Assembly: GCF_002205795.1 (NCBI RefSeq)
Contig: NZ_NIUY01000002.1
Coordinates: forward strand, 248,001 to 312,000
Length of the DNA stretch: 64,000 nucleotides
Origin: Chryseobacterium sp. VAUSW3
GTDB lineage: Bacteria > Bacteroidota > Bacteroidia > Flavobacteriales > Weeksellaceae
Direction: 5' to 3'
This document shows positions 46,276-55,506 of this stretch, piece after piece. Positions within the stretch are counted from its first letter, which is position 1, and each line of letters starts with the position of its first letter. Position numbers and translations under genes: made by a program. The notes beneath the pieces are model-generated. The model ran no database searches, was not told the DNA's origin, and worked only from the letters and a program-made list of their open reading frames with translations.

Positions 46276-48183
46276 TTAAATTCGCTCATTTTTAATTTCC
46301 TCAACAATTTCCGGATTAAGCAGAGTAGAGGTATCGCCAAAATTCGCGAAATCGCCTTCTGCAATTTTTCTTAAAATCCTTCTCATAATTTTACCGGAAC
46401 GGGTTTTAGGCAAGGCAGATACAAACTGAATTTTATCGAGTTTCGCAATCGGCCCGATTGTATCGCTGATGACCTGGTTAATTTCCTTACGAAGATTATC
46501 CCGGTCGCGGCTTTCGCCGGTATCTTTAAGAATCACATAGCCATAGAGTGCGCTGCCTTTGATATCGTGCGGATAACCCACAATCGCAGACTCTGCAACA
46601 GCCGGATGCTGGTTAATACTGTCTTCAATTGGAGCCGTTCCCAGATTATGCCCGGAAACGATAATCACGTCATCTACGCGTCCTGTTATTCTGTAATAGC
46701 CTACTTCATCACGCAAAGCACCGTCGCCGGTGAAATATTTCCCCGGAAACGCGGTAAAATAGGTTTCTTTATATCGCTGGTGGTCGCCCCAGATCGTTCT
46801 GGCAATTCCCGGCCACGGAAAACGGATGCAAAGATTGCCGTCTACCTGGTTGCCGGTGATTTCATTGCGTTTGTCATCCATCAGAACAGGCTGAATTCCC
46901 GGTAGCGGAAGTGTTGCATAGGTCGGTTTTGTGGGGGTTACAAAAGGAATGGGCGAAATCATGATCCCACCGGTTTCGGTTTGCCACCAGGTATCTACAA
47001 TCGGGCATTTTTTCTTCCCGACATGATCATTGTACCAATGCCAGGCTTCATCATTGATCGGCTCTCCTACGGAACCGATAACCCTTAAACTCGAAAGGTC
47101 ATGCTTTTCAACCCATTCATAAGATTCCTTAGCAAGCGAACGGATCGCGGTAGGAGCCGTGTAAAACTGTGTCACTTTATGCTTATCTATAACTTCCCAG
47201 AAACGGTCGGGTTCGGGGTAAGTGGGAACACCTTCAAAAATAACCGTCGTTGCGCCGTTTGCCAGCGGACCGTAGAGAATGTAGGAATGTCCCGTGATCC
47301 AGCCAATATCCGCCGTACACCAATAAATATCATTTTCTCTGTAATTGAATACATTTTTGAAAGTATAAGCCGTGTAAACCATGTATCCGGCAGTGGTGTG
47401 TAGCATTCCTTTTGGTTTTCCTGTGGAACCGGAAGTATAAAGAATAAACAGCGGATCTTCAGCATCCATAATAACAGAAATAAAATCTGCCGGTGCTTTT
47501 TCGTAAAGCGGTTCAAGCCAAAAGTCGCGTCCTTCCTTCATCTTCACTTCGCCGCCGGTTCTTTTTACCACGAGCACTTTTTCTACCGTTGGGCAGTTTT
47601 CTACAGCTTCATCGATGATTCCTTTCAGATCAATGGCTTTGCTGCCTCGGTAACTTCCATCCGAACAGATGATAAGTTTCGCTTCACAATCGTTAACACG
47701 TGAACTCACCGCAGAAGCCGAAAATCCGGCAAAAATAACGGAATGCACCGCACCCAGTCTTGCACAGGCCAACATTGTTACCGCCAATTCCGGAATCATC
47801 GGAAGGTAAATACATACGCGGTCGCCTTTCTGGATTCCCAGATCACGCAGCACGTTAGCCATTTTGCAGACCCTGTCCCGCAGTTCGTTATAAGAAATAT
47901 GCTGGGCTTCTTCTTTCGGATCGTTGGGTTCCCAGATAATCGCGGTTTTCTCGCCGCGGATACTCAGATGCCGGTCAATACAATTTTTGGTGATGTTGAG
48001 TTTGGCGTTTTTAAACCATTTGATTTTTGCTTCCTGCATGTCATATTCCACCACTTTGCTCCAGCGCTGGTACCACACAAAGTTTTCATCGGCAATTTTA
48101 TCCCAGAATTTCTTCGGGTTTTTTATCGATTTCTTATACTGCTTGAAATAATCGGGAAGATCATCAATTAAATAATTTTTCAT
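46276..48183 (-). CDS. acs: Acetyl-CoA synthetase (AMP-forming)
   Basis: A 635-residue acetate-CoA ligase. P-loop-like motif YTSGSTGKPKGML (about 258-270), aromatic motif TWWQTETGG, and C-terminal PKTRSGKIMRRILRK with the Lys that protein acetylation targets. The A8 loop reads VSGHNLGTAP, with Asn where many Acs proteins have Arg; I recall this in other Bacteroidetes. A longer frame from 48276 runs through the RNA-like element at 48219-48316, so ATG 48183 was chosen. It ends the cluster, downstream of a PrpE-like paralogue. It activates acetate for the TCA cycle. Confidence 0.95.
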   Translation of the reverse strand: MKNYLIDDLPDYFKQYKKSIKNPKKFWDKIADENFVWYQRWSKVVEYDMQEAKIKWFKNAKLNITKNCIDRHLSIRGEKTAIIWEPNDPKEEAQHISYNELRDRVCKMANVLRDLGIQKGDRVCIYLPMIPELAVTMLACARLGAVHSVIFAGFSASAVSSRVNDCEAKLIICSDGSYRGSKAIDLKGIIDEAVENCPTVEKVLVVKRTGGEVKMKEGRDFWLEPLYEKAPADFISVIMDAEDPLFILYTSGSTGKPKGMLHTTAGYMVYTAYTFKNVFNYRENDIYWCTADIGWITGHSYILYGPLANGATTVIFEGVPTYPEPDRFWEVIDKHKVTQFYTAPTAIRSLAKESYEWVEKHDLSSLRVIGSVGEPINDEAWHWYNDHVGKKKCPIVDTWWQTETGGIMISPIPFVTPTKPTYATLPLPGIQPVLMDDKRNEITGNQVDGNLCIRFPWPGIARTIWGDHQRYKETYFTAFPGKYFTGDGALRDEVGYYRITGRVDDVIIVSGHNLGTAPIEDSINQHPAVAESAIVGYPHDIKGSALYGYVILKDTGESRDRDNLRKEINQVISDTIGPIAKLDKIQFVSALPKTRSGKIMRRILRKIAEGDFANFGDTSTLLNPEIVEEIKNERI

Positions 48184-48218
48184 AATATTCTTAATTTTTT
48201 TTGTTTTACTGTTTTTTT

Positions 48219-48316
48219 TGAAGCCGGGAACCTGCTGTCCGCTCATACTCCTCGCGGCCGGGTTTGACCAATGCATGCTGCGGGGTAACCGCTTCCATCA
48301 GGGCTAGGGCGCTGTT
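48219..48316 (-). ncRNA. Flavo-1-like structured RNA/intergenic element
   Basis: The 159-bp gap between the PrpE-like and acs genes contains a GC-rich block quite unlike the AT-rich gaps around it. Read on the - strand it begins CAGCGCCCTAGCCCTGATGG, then AAGCGG, and later GAGCGGACAGCAGG before CCGGCTTC. I recognise these boxes as the flavobacterial dispersed intergenic motif that is probably the Flavo-1 RNA; this is memory, not a search. It sits in the leader of acs, so it may affect acs expression, or be an independent small RNA. Confidence 0.5.
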
Positions 48317-48342
48317 ATTTTTACCTGATTTCGGTTTTTGAT

Positions 48343-50244
48343 CTAAATTTTTTCTCTTTTATACACATTCATCATTTCCTGTAATTCTCTTACAATACTT
48401 TCATCATCGATGGTTGAAGGGATTTGGTATTCTTTCCCGTCCAGCATTGTGCGGATGAGTTTCCTTAAAATCTTACCGGAGCGGGTTTTCGGCAGACGGT
48501 TGACTACCATTGCGTTTTTCAGACAGGCTACTGCGCCTATTTTTTCACGCACCAGGGCAACAATATCTTTTTCTAGTTGGTCCTGATCTGCCTTGGAACC
48601 AGATTTTAAAACTGCGATGGCAAAAGGAACCTGACCTTTCAAATCATCATCAATTCCAACTACGCAACATTCGGCGACATCTTTATGTGCGGCGACCACT
48701 TCTTCCATTTCAGCGGTAGAAAGACGGTGTCCGGCAACATTAATCACATCATCAACTCTTCCGGTAACGAAAACGTAGCCGTCTTCATCCATAATTGCAC
48801 CGTCGCCCGAGAAATAATAGCCCGGAAATCTCGACAGATATCCAAATTTAAACCGCTCCGGATCGCCCCAGATTCCGGTTAAAGCACCGGGAGCCAGCGG
48901 AAGTTTGATGACGAGATAACCTTCGTGATGTGCTTCAAGTTCATAACCTTCTTCACTGAAGATTTTAATATCATAGCCGGGAATCGGCTTTCCGGCAGAG
49001 GCTCTCTTGATTTTTACGTCTTCAACACCCGTCATCAGTCCCAGCATCGGCCATCCCGATTCGGTTTGCCACCAATGGTCAATAGCCGGTACACCGACGA
49101 ATTCTTCATACCAGTCGAGGGTGGCAACATCGCATCGTTCGCCTGCCAGAAACTGGGTTCTCAGCGACGATAAATCATATTTCTTTATAAATTCGCCTTC
49201 AGGATCTTCTTTTTTAATGGCTCTGATGGCCGTAGGCGCTGTAAACATCACCGAAACTTTATGCTCCTCGATTACACGCCAGAAGGTTCCTGCATCGGGC
49301 GTTCCAATGGGTTTTCCTTCAAAAATAACAGTGGTGTTTCTGTTAATCAACGGGGCGTAAACCGAAAAACTGTGACCAACCGCCCAACCGATATCGGAAG
49401 CTGCCCAAAAAGTTTCGCCTTCGTTGGCGCCGTATATATTTTTAATCGCAAATTTCATCGCTACGGCATGTCCGCCGTTATCGCGTACCACACCTTTGGG
49501 CTTTCCGGTAGTTCCGGAGGTGTACAGGATGTAGAGCGGATGGGTGGATTCTACTGGAACACAGTCCACAGGTTCGGACGTGGCGATAAGTTGTTCGAAA
49601 TCAATTAAATTAGTCTCGGCTCCAAAATGGATTCTGTTGCCCAGAAGTTTGCGGTCGTACACCACGATGTGTTCCGGTTTGTATTCTGAAATCGAAACAG
49701 CTTCGCGCACAAAAGGCAGATAAGGAATCCGGCGCGAAACTTCCATCCCCGAACTTGCGGTAATAATGGCTTTCGGGTGACAGTCATCGATTCTTATCGC
49801 CAGTTCGGTAGGGGCAAAGCCGCCAAAAACCACGGAATGCGTAACGCCCAGTCTTGCGCAAGCCAGCATAGCGAAAACCGACTGTGGAATCATGGGCATG
49901 TAAATAATCGCGGTGTCGCCTTTCTGTAAGCCTAAATTCTGCAGTCCTCCCGCAAATTTTGCCACCTGGTCGCGAACTTCGCTGTAGGTGTATTTTATGA
50001 TTCGGGAAGTTACCGGAGAATCATAAATAAGGGCCACCTGATCACCGAAACCGTCGTTAATATGTTTATCTAAAGCAAGATAACAGGTGTTGAGTTCACC
50101 ATCTGTAAACCAGGTTGGGTAACTTTGGCCATCGTCGGTGAGGATTTGGGTTGGTTTTTTAAACCATTCAATATTTTCTGCCTGTTCTGCCCAAAATTTC
50201 TCTTTATTTTCCACGCTTTCGCGGAACATTTTGTGCGCTTTCAT
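48343..50244 (-). CDS. Propionyl-CoA synthetase-like acyl-CoA ligase (PrpE type)
   Basis: A 633-residue AMP-forming acyl-CoA synthetase, about as long as Acs but a distinct paralogue. Motifs: YTSGTTGKPKGVV, HWWQTESGWPM, GHRLSTAEMEE and C-terminal PKTRSGKILRKLIR. The TESGWP (rather than TETGG) form is typical of PrpE-like enzymes that accept propionate, with acetate as a side substrate; the exact substrate needs assay. Its stop is 159 bp upstream of acs and its start is 10 bp from the response regulator, so it is in that operon. Confidence 0.88.
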   Translation of the reverse strand: MKAHKMFRESVENKEKFWAEQAENIEWFKKPTQILTDDGQSYPTWFTDGELNTCYLALDKHINDGFGDQVALIYDSPVTSRIIKYTYSEVRDQVAKFAGGLQNLGLQKGDTAIIYMPMIPQSVFAMLACARLGVTHSVVFGGFAPTELAIRIDDCHPKAIITASSGMEVSRRIPYLPFVREAVSISEYKPEHIVVYDRKLLGNRIHFGAETNLIDFEQLIATSEPVDCVPVESTHPLYILYTSGTTGKPKGVVRDNGGHAVAMKFAIKNIYGANEGETFWAASDIGWAVGHSFSVYAPLINRNTTVIFEGKPIGTPDAGTFWRVIEEHKVSVMFTAPTAIRAIKKEDPEGEFIKKYDLSSLRTQFLAGERCDVATLDWYEEFVGVPAIDHWWQTESGWPMLGLMTGVEDVKIKRASAGKPIPGYDIKIFSEEGYELEAHHEGYLVIKLPLAPGALTGIWGDPERFKFGYLSRFPGYYFSGDGAIMDEDGYVFVTGRVDDVINVAGHRLSTAEMEEVVAAHKDVAECCVVGIDDDLKGQVPFAIAVLKSGSKADQDQLEKDIVALVREKIGAVACLKNAMVVNRLPKTRSGKILRKLIRTMLDGKEYQIPSTIDDESIVRELQEMMNVYKREKI

Positions 50245-50254
50245 ATCTTAAGTT

Positions 50255-50617
50255 TTATTTGATTAAATTTTCTACCTGTTCGGTAAGTTTTTTAATAGAG
50301 TAGGGTTTTGTTACATAGGCATCAGCGCCCATTTCCAAACCTTTGGCAATATCAGCTTCTCCGGTTTTGGCGGAAAGAAAAATCACTTTTATACTGCGGT
50401 ACGCCTCATTTTTACGGATTTCTGCCAGCGTGGTATATCCGTCGACATTCGGCATCATAATATCAAGAAGAATAATATCGGGAATCTGGGTTTTTAGGAT
50501 TTCCAGGACTTCGGAACCGTCTCTGGCGATGAAGACTTCGTAGCCGGCTTTCCGGAAGGCATATTCCAAGGTCATGATGATTTTATGTTCGTCGTCTGCA
50601 ATTAATATCTTTTTCAT
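50255..50617 (-). CDS. Receiver-only response regulator (CheY-like)
   Basis: A 120-residue single receiver domain. Acidic pocket DD at 8-9, phosphoacceptor Asp52 (LLDIMMP), Ser82 (FLSAK) and Lys104 (YVTKPYS) are all present. There is no DNA-binding or other output domain, so it must act by protein contact, as a phosphate sink or through a further regulator. Its ATG overlaps the kinase stop by 4 bp, so it is the kinase's partner. In the related CbrAB and CrbSR systems the regulator carries a DNA-binding output, which is missing here. Confidence 0.93.
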   Translation of the reverse strand: MKKILIADDEHKIIMTLEYAFRKAGYEVFIARDGSEVLEILKTQIPDIILLDIMMPNVDGYTTLAEIRKNEAYRSIKVIFLSAKTGEADIAKGLEMGADAYVTKPYSIKKLTEQVENLIK

Positions 50618-53268
50618 GTGGTTTCATTTTTAGTGGGCAAAAAAATCTCAAACGTAACACCGATTTCTTTGTTTTTGGCTTCGATTTTACCGCCATGGGC
50701 ACTGATGATTCTCTTACATATGGCAAGTCCAAGTCCACTTCCTAAAGGTTTTCTCAGATTTTGGTTCTTGCTCTGGTAAAATTTCTCGAATACATACTGC
50801 AAATCTTCCGTCGGAATTGTTTTGCCGGTATTAAAGATTGAGATTTTCAGCATGCCATCTTTTTCCTGAAATTTGGTCTGAATCATTCCCTGTTCGTTGG
50901 CGAATTTCAGCGCGTTCCCAAGGATATTCTGAAAAACCTGAATCATTTTCATTTCATCAAACTCAAAAATCTCATGCTGCAATAAATTGACTTCCGAGTG
51001 ATGGAGATGTTTCTGCTCAAATAGCTGCAGCAAAGGCTTTAAAGCTTTATGGTAAGTCTCGGTAATGTTTTTTTCTGCAAGGTTAAGGGGCGTGGTTCCG
51101 GCCTCGAGTTTATCCAGAAAAAGAATATCGTTGATGATTTCTGCCAGGCGGTCGCTTTCGGAAATAATGTTGCCGAGGAAATCTTTTTTAATCTCCGCTG
51201 GCATTTCGTCATCATCCAGCAGCAGCTCGCTCGTCGCACGGATGGCTGTGATGGGCGTTCGTAATTCGTGGGCGACAGAATCAAGGAAATCGTCTTTCTG
51301 TTTGTCTTTTATCACCAAAGTTTCATTCGCGTTCTGAAGTTCTTCCGAAAGTTTTCTCAGTTGCTGCGAATGCTCGGTGAGCTGTTTGTTCATTGAAATG
51401 TTCTCTTTGGATTCTTCCAGAATTTTCAACACTTCGGGCAGGGTAATTTTGTCTTCTTTTGTAACGCCTTCAATTAAAATCTTTGCCGATGCGGTACCGA
51501 TTCTTCCACTGAGAAGGTTCTCTGAAAATTTGATGAACCGGGAATCGGCGCTGTCGTTTTCATCAGAAAGATTGTATTTGAGATTAAATATTTTCAGCGC
51601 CTGCCTAGTTTTCTTTTCGCCTAGAAATCTCGTCAGGATGTTTGTGATGTCTGAAATATTGGCGGTTCCTTTCCAAATATAGGCATTTTCGTGATGCTGT
51701 ATATAATCGTTGATGTCCACATAAAGTTCGGCAAAATTCCGTTCTCTGTAATTCCCCGCTACAAAAGATGATATTATCATAAACAGGCCGCCGTTTACGA
51801 GCAGACTCCAGAAAAACGCACTGGCCACAGGCGAGAGGTACGCTAATTTAAAAAAGTTAAATACCGCTGAATTCTGATAGGTTGTTTCAAAATAATTCGG
51901 CAGGATAAGATTGAAATAACAGATAAGTACGCCTGCAATTATTCCGGTTACTGCGCCGGAATAACTGCCTCTGCGCCAAAATATGGCACCGAAAAAAGCC
52001 GGCGCCAGCTGAGCAATAAGAACAAAAGCGGTAAGTCCCACCGAAAATAAGGTGGCACTCCTGATGAGGTATTTGTAAAAGACAAAACCCAGGATGATGA
52101 GTGAGAAAATACTGAATTTCCTGATGTTTACAATGGTTCGGTTGTTGGCATATTCGGTTTCGGTTTTCAGACTGTTGAGCCAGCCGTAAGGGATAATAAT
52201 GTTGTTTGAAAGCATAACCGATAGGGAAATACTCGAAATAATGATCATCGAGATACAGGCGCTGAGACCGCCCAGAAAAACCATTCCTGCAATCATCATG
52301 TTCCCGAATTTCTGCGGAATGAGGATTGAATAGAATTCGGGATTTACATTTTCTCCGAAGAACAGGATTTTGCCGCCCCAGGCAATAGGGAAGACAAAGA
52401 AATTCATCAGCAGAAGATAAAGCGGAAAAAGCCAGATGGCAGTTTTCAGGTGTTTTTCGGTTCTGTTTTCTATAATTGTGGTGTGAAACTGCCTTGGAAG
52501 AAGAAAAATCGCCGTCATCGAAAGCATGCACATCAGAAACCAGTTGAAGGCGCCCTCCAGTCCGTTGAACGTATTTTTCTGTGTAAAATCGGGTAATTTT
52601 GAAGCCTTTTCATAAATGTCATCAAAACCGTTGAATACGCCATAAACAACAAAAACTCCGAGAATGATAAAGAAAATCAGTTTCAGGAAACTCTCCACGG
52701 CAACAGCTGAAATAATGCCGAGTCTTTTCTCCGAAGCATCGACATATTTGGTGCCGTAATAGGCAGAAAACACCGCAATGATCAGCACGACATATGTGGC
52801 AGTATCCAGAAAAATATTGTCTGAATTGGCCGTGTGGGTCATCAGGTGAAAGGTATCGGAGATCGCTTTGATCTGTAAACCAATGTACGGAATCACCGCC
52901 AGCATACACACAATGGCAACGATTGCGCCCAGAGACCTGCTGTTTCCGTACCGTAAAGAGATGAAATCGGCAATGCTGCTTATTTTATGAACGCGGGAGA
53001 TTCTGATGATTTTCGAATTGATATAAATCCACGCCGGAATAATGATTACCGGACCGATGTAGATCGCCAGGTATTCCAGACCCTGGTTGGAGGCCACGCC
53101 GATGCTTCCGTAATACGTCCAAGCCGAACAGTACACCGCCAGAGACAGGGAATAAATATACGGATTATTGATCCAGAAGTTGCTCTTCTTTTTTTCTGCC
53201 CAGAAGGCGATGAAGAACAGCAGCCCCAGATACAGGATCACCAGTAAAAACAACAGCGGACTACTCAT
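50614..53268 (-). CDS. SSSF-STAC-histidine kinase (CbrA/CrbS type)
   Basis: An 884-residue hybrid of transporter and sensor kinase. Residues about 1-515 are a sodium/solute-symporter-like membrane domain with about 13 hydrophobic segments (WAEKKKSNFWINNPYIYSLS, YIGLQIKAISDTFHLMT). The STAC linker follows at about 540-635 (ITNILTRFLGEKKTRQAL, FSENLLSGRIGTASAKIL, LPEVLKILEESKENI). The kinase core has phosphoacceptor His667 (VAHELRTPITAIRA) and HATPase motifs near 790-870 (GNALKFANEQ, SGLGLAICKRI). No PAS domain is seen between STAC and kinase. CbrA and CrbS sense carbon/acetate status in proteobacteria; position beside acs and a PrpE-like ligase supports a similar role here. Confidence 0.92.
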   Translation of the reverse strand: MSSPLLFLLVILYLGLLFFIAFWAEKKKSNFWINNPYIYSLSLAVYCSAWTYYGSIGVASNQGLEYLAIYIGPVIIIPAWIYINSKIIRISRVHKISSIADFISLRYGNSRSLGAIVAIVCMLAVIPYIGLQIKAISDTFHLMTHTANSDNIFLDTATYVVLIIAVFSAYYGTKYVDASEKRLGIISAVAVESFLKLIFFIILGVFVVYGVFNGFDDIYEKASKLPDFTQKNTFNGLEGAFNWFLMCMLSMTAIFLLPRQFHTTIIENRTEKHLKTAIWLFPLYLLLMNFFVFPIAWGGKILFFGENVNPEFYSILIPQKFGNMMIAGMVFLGGLSACISMIIISSISLSVMLSNNIIIPYGWLNSLKTETEYANNRTIVNIRKFSIFSLIILGFVFYKYLIRSATLFSVGLTAFVLIAQLAPAFFGAIFWRRGSYSGAVTGIIAGVLICYFNLILPNYFETTYQNSAVFNFFKLAYLSPVASAFFWSLLVNGGLFMIISSFVAGNYRERNFAELYVDINDYIQHHENAYIWKGTANISDITNILTRFLGEKKTRQALKIFNLKYNLSDENDSADSRFIKFSENLLSGRIGTASAKILIEGVTKEDKITLPEVLKILEESKENISMNKQLTEHSQQLRKLSEELQNANETLVIKDKQKDDFLDSVAHELRTPITAIRATSELLLDDDEMPAEIKKDFLGNIISESDRLAEIINDILFLDKLEAGTTPLNLAEKNITETYHKALKPLLQLFEQKHLHHSEVNLLQHEIFEFDEMKMIQVFQNILGNALKFANEQGMIQTKFQEKDGMLKISIFNTGKTIPTEDLQYVFEKFYQSKNQNLRKPLGSGLGLAICKRIISAHGGKIEAKNKEIGVTFEIFLPTKNETT

Positions 53269-53455
53269 CGAATTTCCAGAATATTAAAAATGACGCGATA
53301 CTGGATGCCAGCCAAATCATAAACAGGTACAGATAAATCATCGGCAGCCCCAAGATTGCCTGTGTGTGATTAAACAGAAGCAAAACCGGCGCATTGAGCA
53401 TCACAAATAAGGTGATGCTCAAAATAACCAGTTTCTGCTTGTGTCTTTTTTTCAT
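53261..53455 (-). CDS. Small two-helix membrane protein
   Basis: A 64-residue protein with a basic N-terminus (MKKRHKQK) and two hydrophobic segments (about 9-27 and 36-58). It overlaps the kinase start by 8 bp, so translation of the two is coupled. Similar small subunits accompany SSSF-type transporters (DUF4212-like or DUF485-like), but the match is not clear enough to name. It may be a helper subunit of the symporter-like domain. Confidence 0.78.
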   Translation of the reverse strand: MKKRHKQKLVILSITLFVMLNAPVLLLFNHTQAILGLPMIYLYLFMIWLASSIASFLIFWKFDE

Positions 53456-53503
53456 TTGAAAGTTTCTTTTAAAACTTTAAGAAAGGTTTTTTAAACCAGA
53501 ACT

Positions 53504-53731
53504 TTAAATTTTGTCGTCCGAATATTCGCCTTTGAAGGAGTACCACCCGAACACTGCCAATCCGCCAACGATGATGGGGACAAGAATCACCAGGATAATC
53601 CATCCGAATACATTATCTTCCTGCTTATCCGACATGATTTTCGGGATTCCGAACACGCTTAAGCCATAGTACGCGACTACCGCCGCCAAAATAAGCCATA
53701 CAATTCCTAATATTTTTTTTACTGAATCCAT
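53504..53731 (-). CDS. Small two-helix membrane protein
   Basis: A 75-residue protein with two hydrophobic segments (about 7-27 and 42-64) and an acidic end (GEYSDDKI). It sits 48 bp upstream of the other small membrane protein gene and 90 bp after the transporter. No family recognised. Conservation of order in relatives would show whether it belongs to the carboxylate module. Confidence 0.75.
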   Translation of the reverse strand: MDSVKKILGIVWLILAAVVAYYGLSVFGIPKIMSDKQEDNVFGWIILVILVPIIVGGLAVFGWYSFKGEYSDDKI

Positions 53732-53821
53732 TTTTTTTGTTTTTTAAAGTTAGAGAAAAATCCGGAAACCGGGGACAACGGTGTGGTAATTTTCAGGTTT
53801 CCGGGATTTGTTTTTGTTGGT

Positions 53822-55420
53822 TTACTGGTGGTCTTCTTCAAGACTTTTATTTTTGGTTTTAAGGTAAAGCGTACCGATTACCAGACATACTGCCGCTACA
53901 ATGATCGGGTACCAAAGTCCCTCAAGATACCATTCGGCGTGCCCTGCATCTTTGCCCGAAGTCACCAGATAAGTAGCTACTGCCGGCAGCAGACCGCCAA
54001 ATATTCCGTTACCGATGTGATAGGGCAGTGACATGGAGGTGTAGCGAATGCGGATTGGGAACATTTCTACCAGGAAAGCGGCAATTGGGCCGTAAACCAT
54101 CGTTACGAAAACCACCTGCACAAATACCAGAAATATCAGGAGCCACCGCGTATCCGGATTTACCGTAATGCTTTCTTTAATCAGTGGTGCTTCAGCTTTT
54201 CCGTTGGTCATCACCGGTCCTGCTGCAGCCCAGTGCACAATACTGTCGCGTTTCAGCAAAGTTCCGTCTGTAAATGTTTTTTCTTTGTGGAAAGTGATAA
54301 GGCTGTCTCCTGCAATTTTTTCATGGGCTTTGGCGGTTCTTTTTTCTACAAGACCTTTTTCTGCCAGTACTTTGTCTTCAATATTTACAGCGGTGTACAT
54401 GGTTTTATAAATGGGTCTGTAAGCAATAATGGCGATCAACATCCCAATCATCATGATGGGTTTTCTGCCGACTTTGTCGGAGAGCCAACCGAACAGAATA
54501 AATAGAGGAGTTCCCAGGAACAGCGCCAGAGCCATCATGGAATCCACCTGTGCAGAATCTATATTCATCACTTTTTGCATGAAACTCATGGCGTAAAACT
54601 GCCCGGTGTACCAAATGACACCCTGTCCCATTACCGCTCCGAAAAGCGCAAGAAGCACGAACTTGAAATTCAGCTTATTACCGAAGCTTTCTTTCAGAGG
54701 ATTGGTTGAGGTTTTTCCTTCTTTTTTTGCCTGCGCAAACAAAGGTGATTCCTTCATATTTCTTCGGATGACGTAAGAAACCCCGACCATAAGAATTGAA
54801 ATCCAGAACGGTATTCTCCAGCCCCAACTGTCGAATTCTTCAGGTGTAAGCGAAGTTTTGGTGACCAAAATAACGATAAGTGAAATAAACAGACCTGCCG
54901 TTGCGGTGGTCTGGATCCAGGAAGTCCAGTACCCACGGCGATGAGGCTGCGAATATTCAGCGACGTAGGTTGCGGCGCCACCGTATTCTCCACCAAGAGC
55001 AAGTCCCTGTAAAAGTCTCAGAATTAACACCAAAACAGGCGCGGCATAACCAATGGTTTCGAAACTCGGTACACATCCGATAAGAAAGGTGGAGAAACCC
55101 ATGATCAGCAGCGTTACCAGGAAAGTGTATTTTCTTCCGATAATGTCTCCCAGTCTGCCGAAAAACAGCGCGCCAAAAGGTCTTACCACAAACCCTGCGG
55201 CAAAAGTTGCCAGGGTAGAAAGAAATGCTGCGGTAGGATTATCTGCCGGAAAAAATTTGGTGGCGAGAACTACCGCCAGACTCCCGAAAATGTAGAAATC
55301 GTACCATTCGATGAGCGTCCCCAAAGACGACGCCATGATTACGCCCCAGATTGTTTTATTCTTTTTTTTCTCCGCAACATACGCGTCATGCTCATGTTGG
55401 GTTTTAAATTTCTTGCTCAT
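53822..55420 (-). CDS. MFS transporter, metabolite:H+ symporter (MHS) type
   Basis: A 532-residue transporter of the MHS group (ProP/KgtP-like). Family features: GTLIEWYDFYIFGSLAVV at the start, RPFGALFFGRLGDIIGRK loop (about 77-94), and GGEYGGAATYVAEYSQPHRRG. The group carries organic acids, proline/betaine and other compounds with protons. A charged insert of about 80 residues lies between the middle helices (about 335-420), a loop not in short MHS members. Position upstream of acs/prpE suggests acetate, propionate or other short acids. Confidence 0.88.
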   Translation of the reverse strand: MSKKFKTQHEHDAYVAEKKKNKTIWGVIMASSLGTLIEWYDFYIFGSLAVVLATKFFPADNPTAAFLSTLATFAAGFVVRPFGALFFGRLGDIIGRKYTFLVTLLIMGFSTFLIGCVPSFETIGYAAPVLVLILRLLQGLALGGEYGGAATYVAEYSQPHRRGYWTSWIQTTATAGLFISLIVILVTKTSLTPEEFDSWGWRIPFWISILMVGVSYVIRRNMKESPLFAQAKKEGKTSTNPLKESFGNKLNFKFVLLALFGAVMGQGVIWYTGQFYAMSFMQKVMNIDSAQVDSMMALALFLGTPLFILFGWLSDKVGRKPIMMIGMLIAIIAYRPIYKTMYTAVNIEDKVLAEKGLVEKRTAKAHEKIAGDSLITFHKEKTFTDGTLLKRDSIVHWAAAGPVMTNGKAEAPLIKESITVNPDTRWLLIFLVFVQVVFVTMVYGPIAAFLVEMFPIRIRYTSMSLPYHIGNGIFGGLLPAVATYLVTSGKDAGHAEWYLEGLWYPIIVAAVCLVIGTLYLKTKNKSLEEDHQ

Positions 55421-55506
55421 AATTATATTTGTTTTTGATTTAAGTACTATTTATATAGATTTTATAATCATTTAATATTTAATCATTTAATTTTTTTATA
55501 TCAAGT

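Noticed and set aside
48184..48276. Upstream start of acs at 48276
   Set aside because: The extra residues come from translating the Flavo-1-like element; Acs homologues start at the ATG at 48183.
51887..52531. 214-codon reading frame on the - strand
   Set aside because: It is an out-of-frame shadow of the SSSF kinase gene, with unnatural composition.
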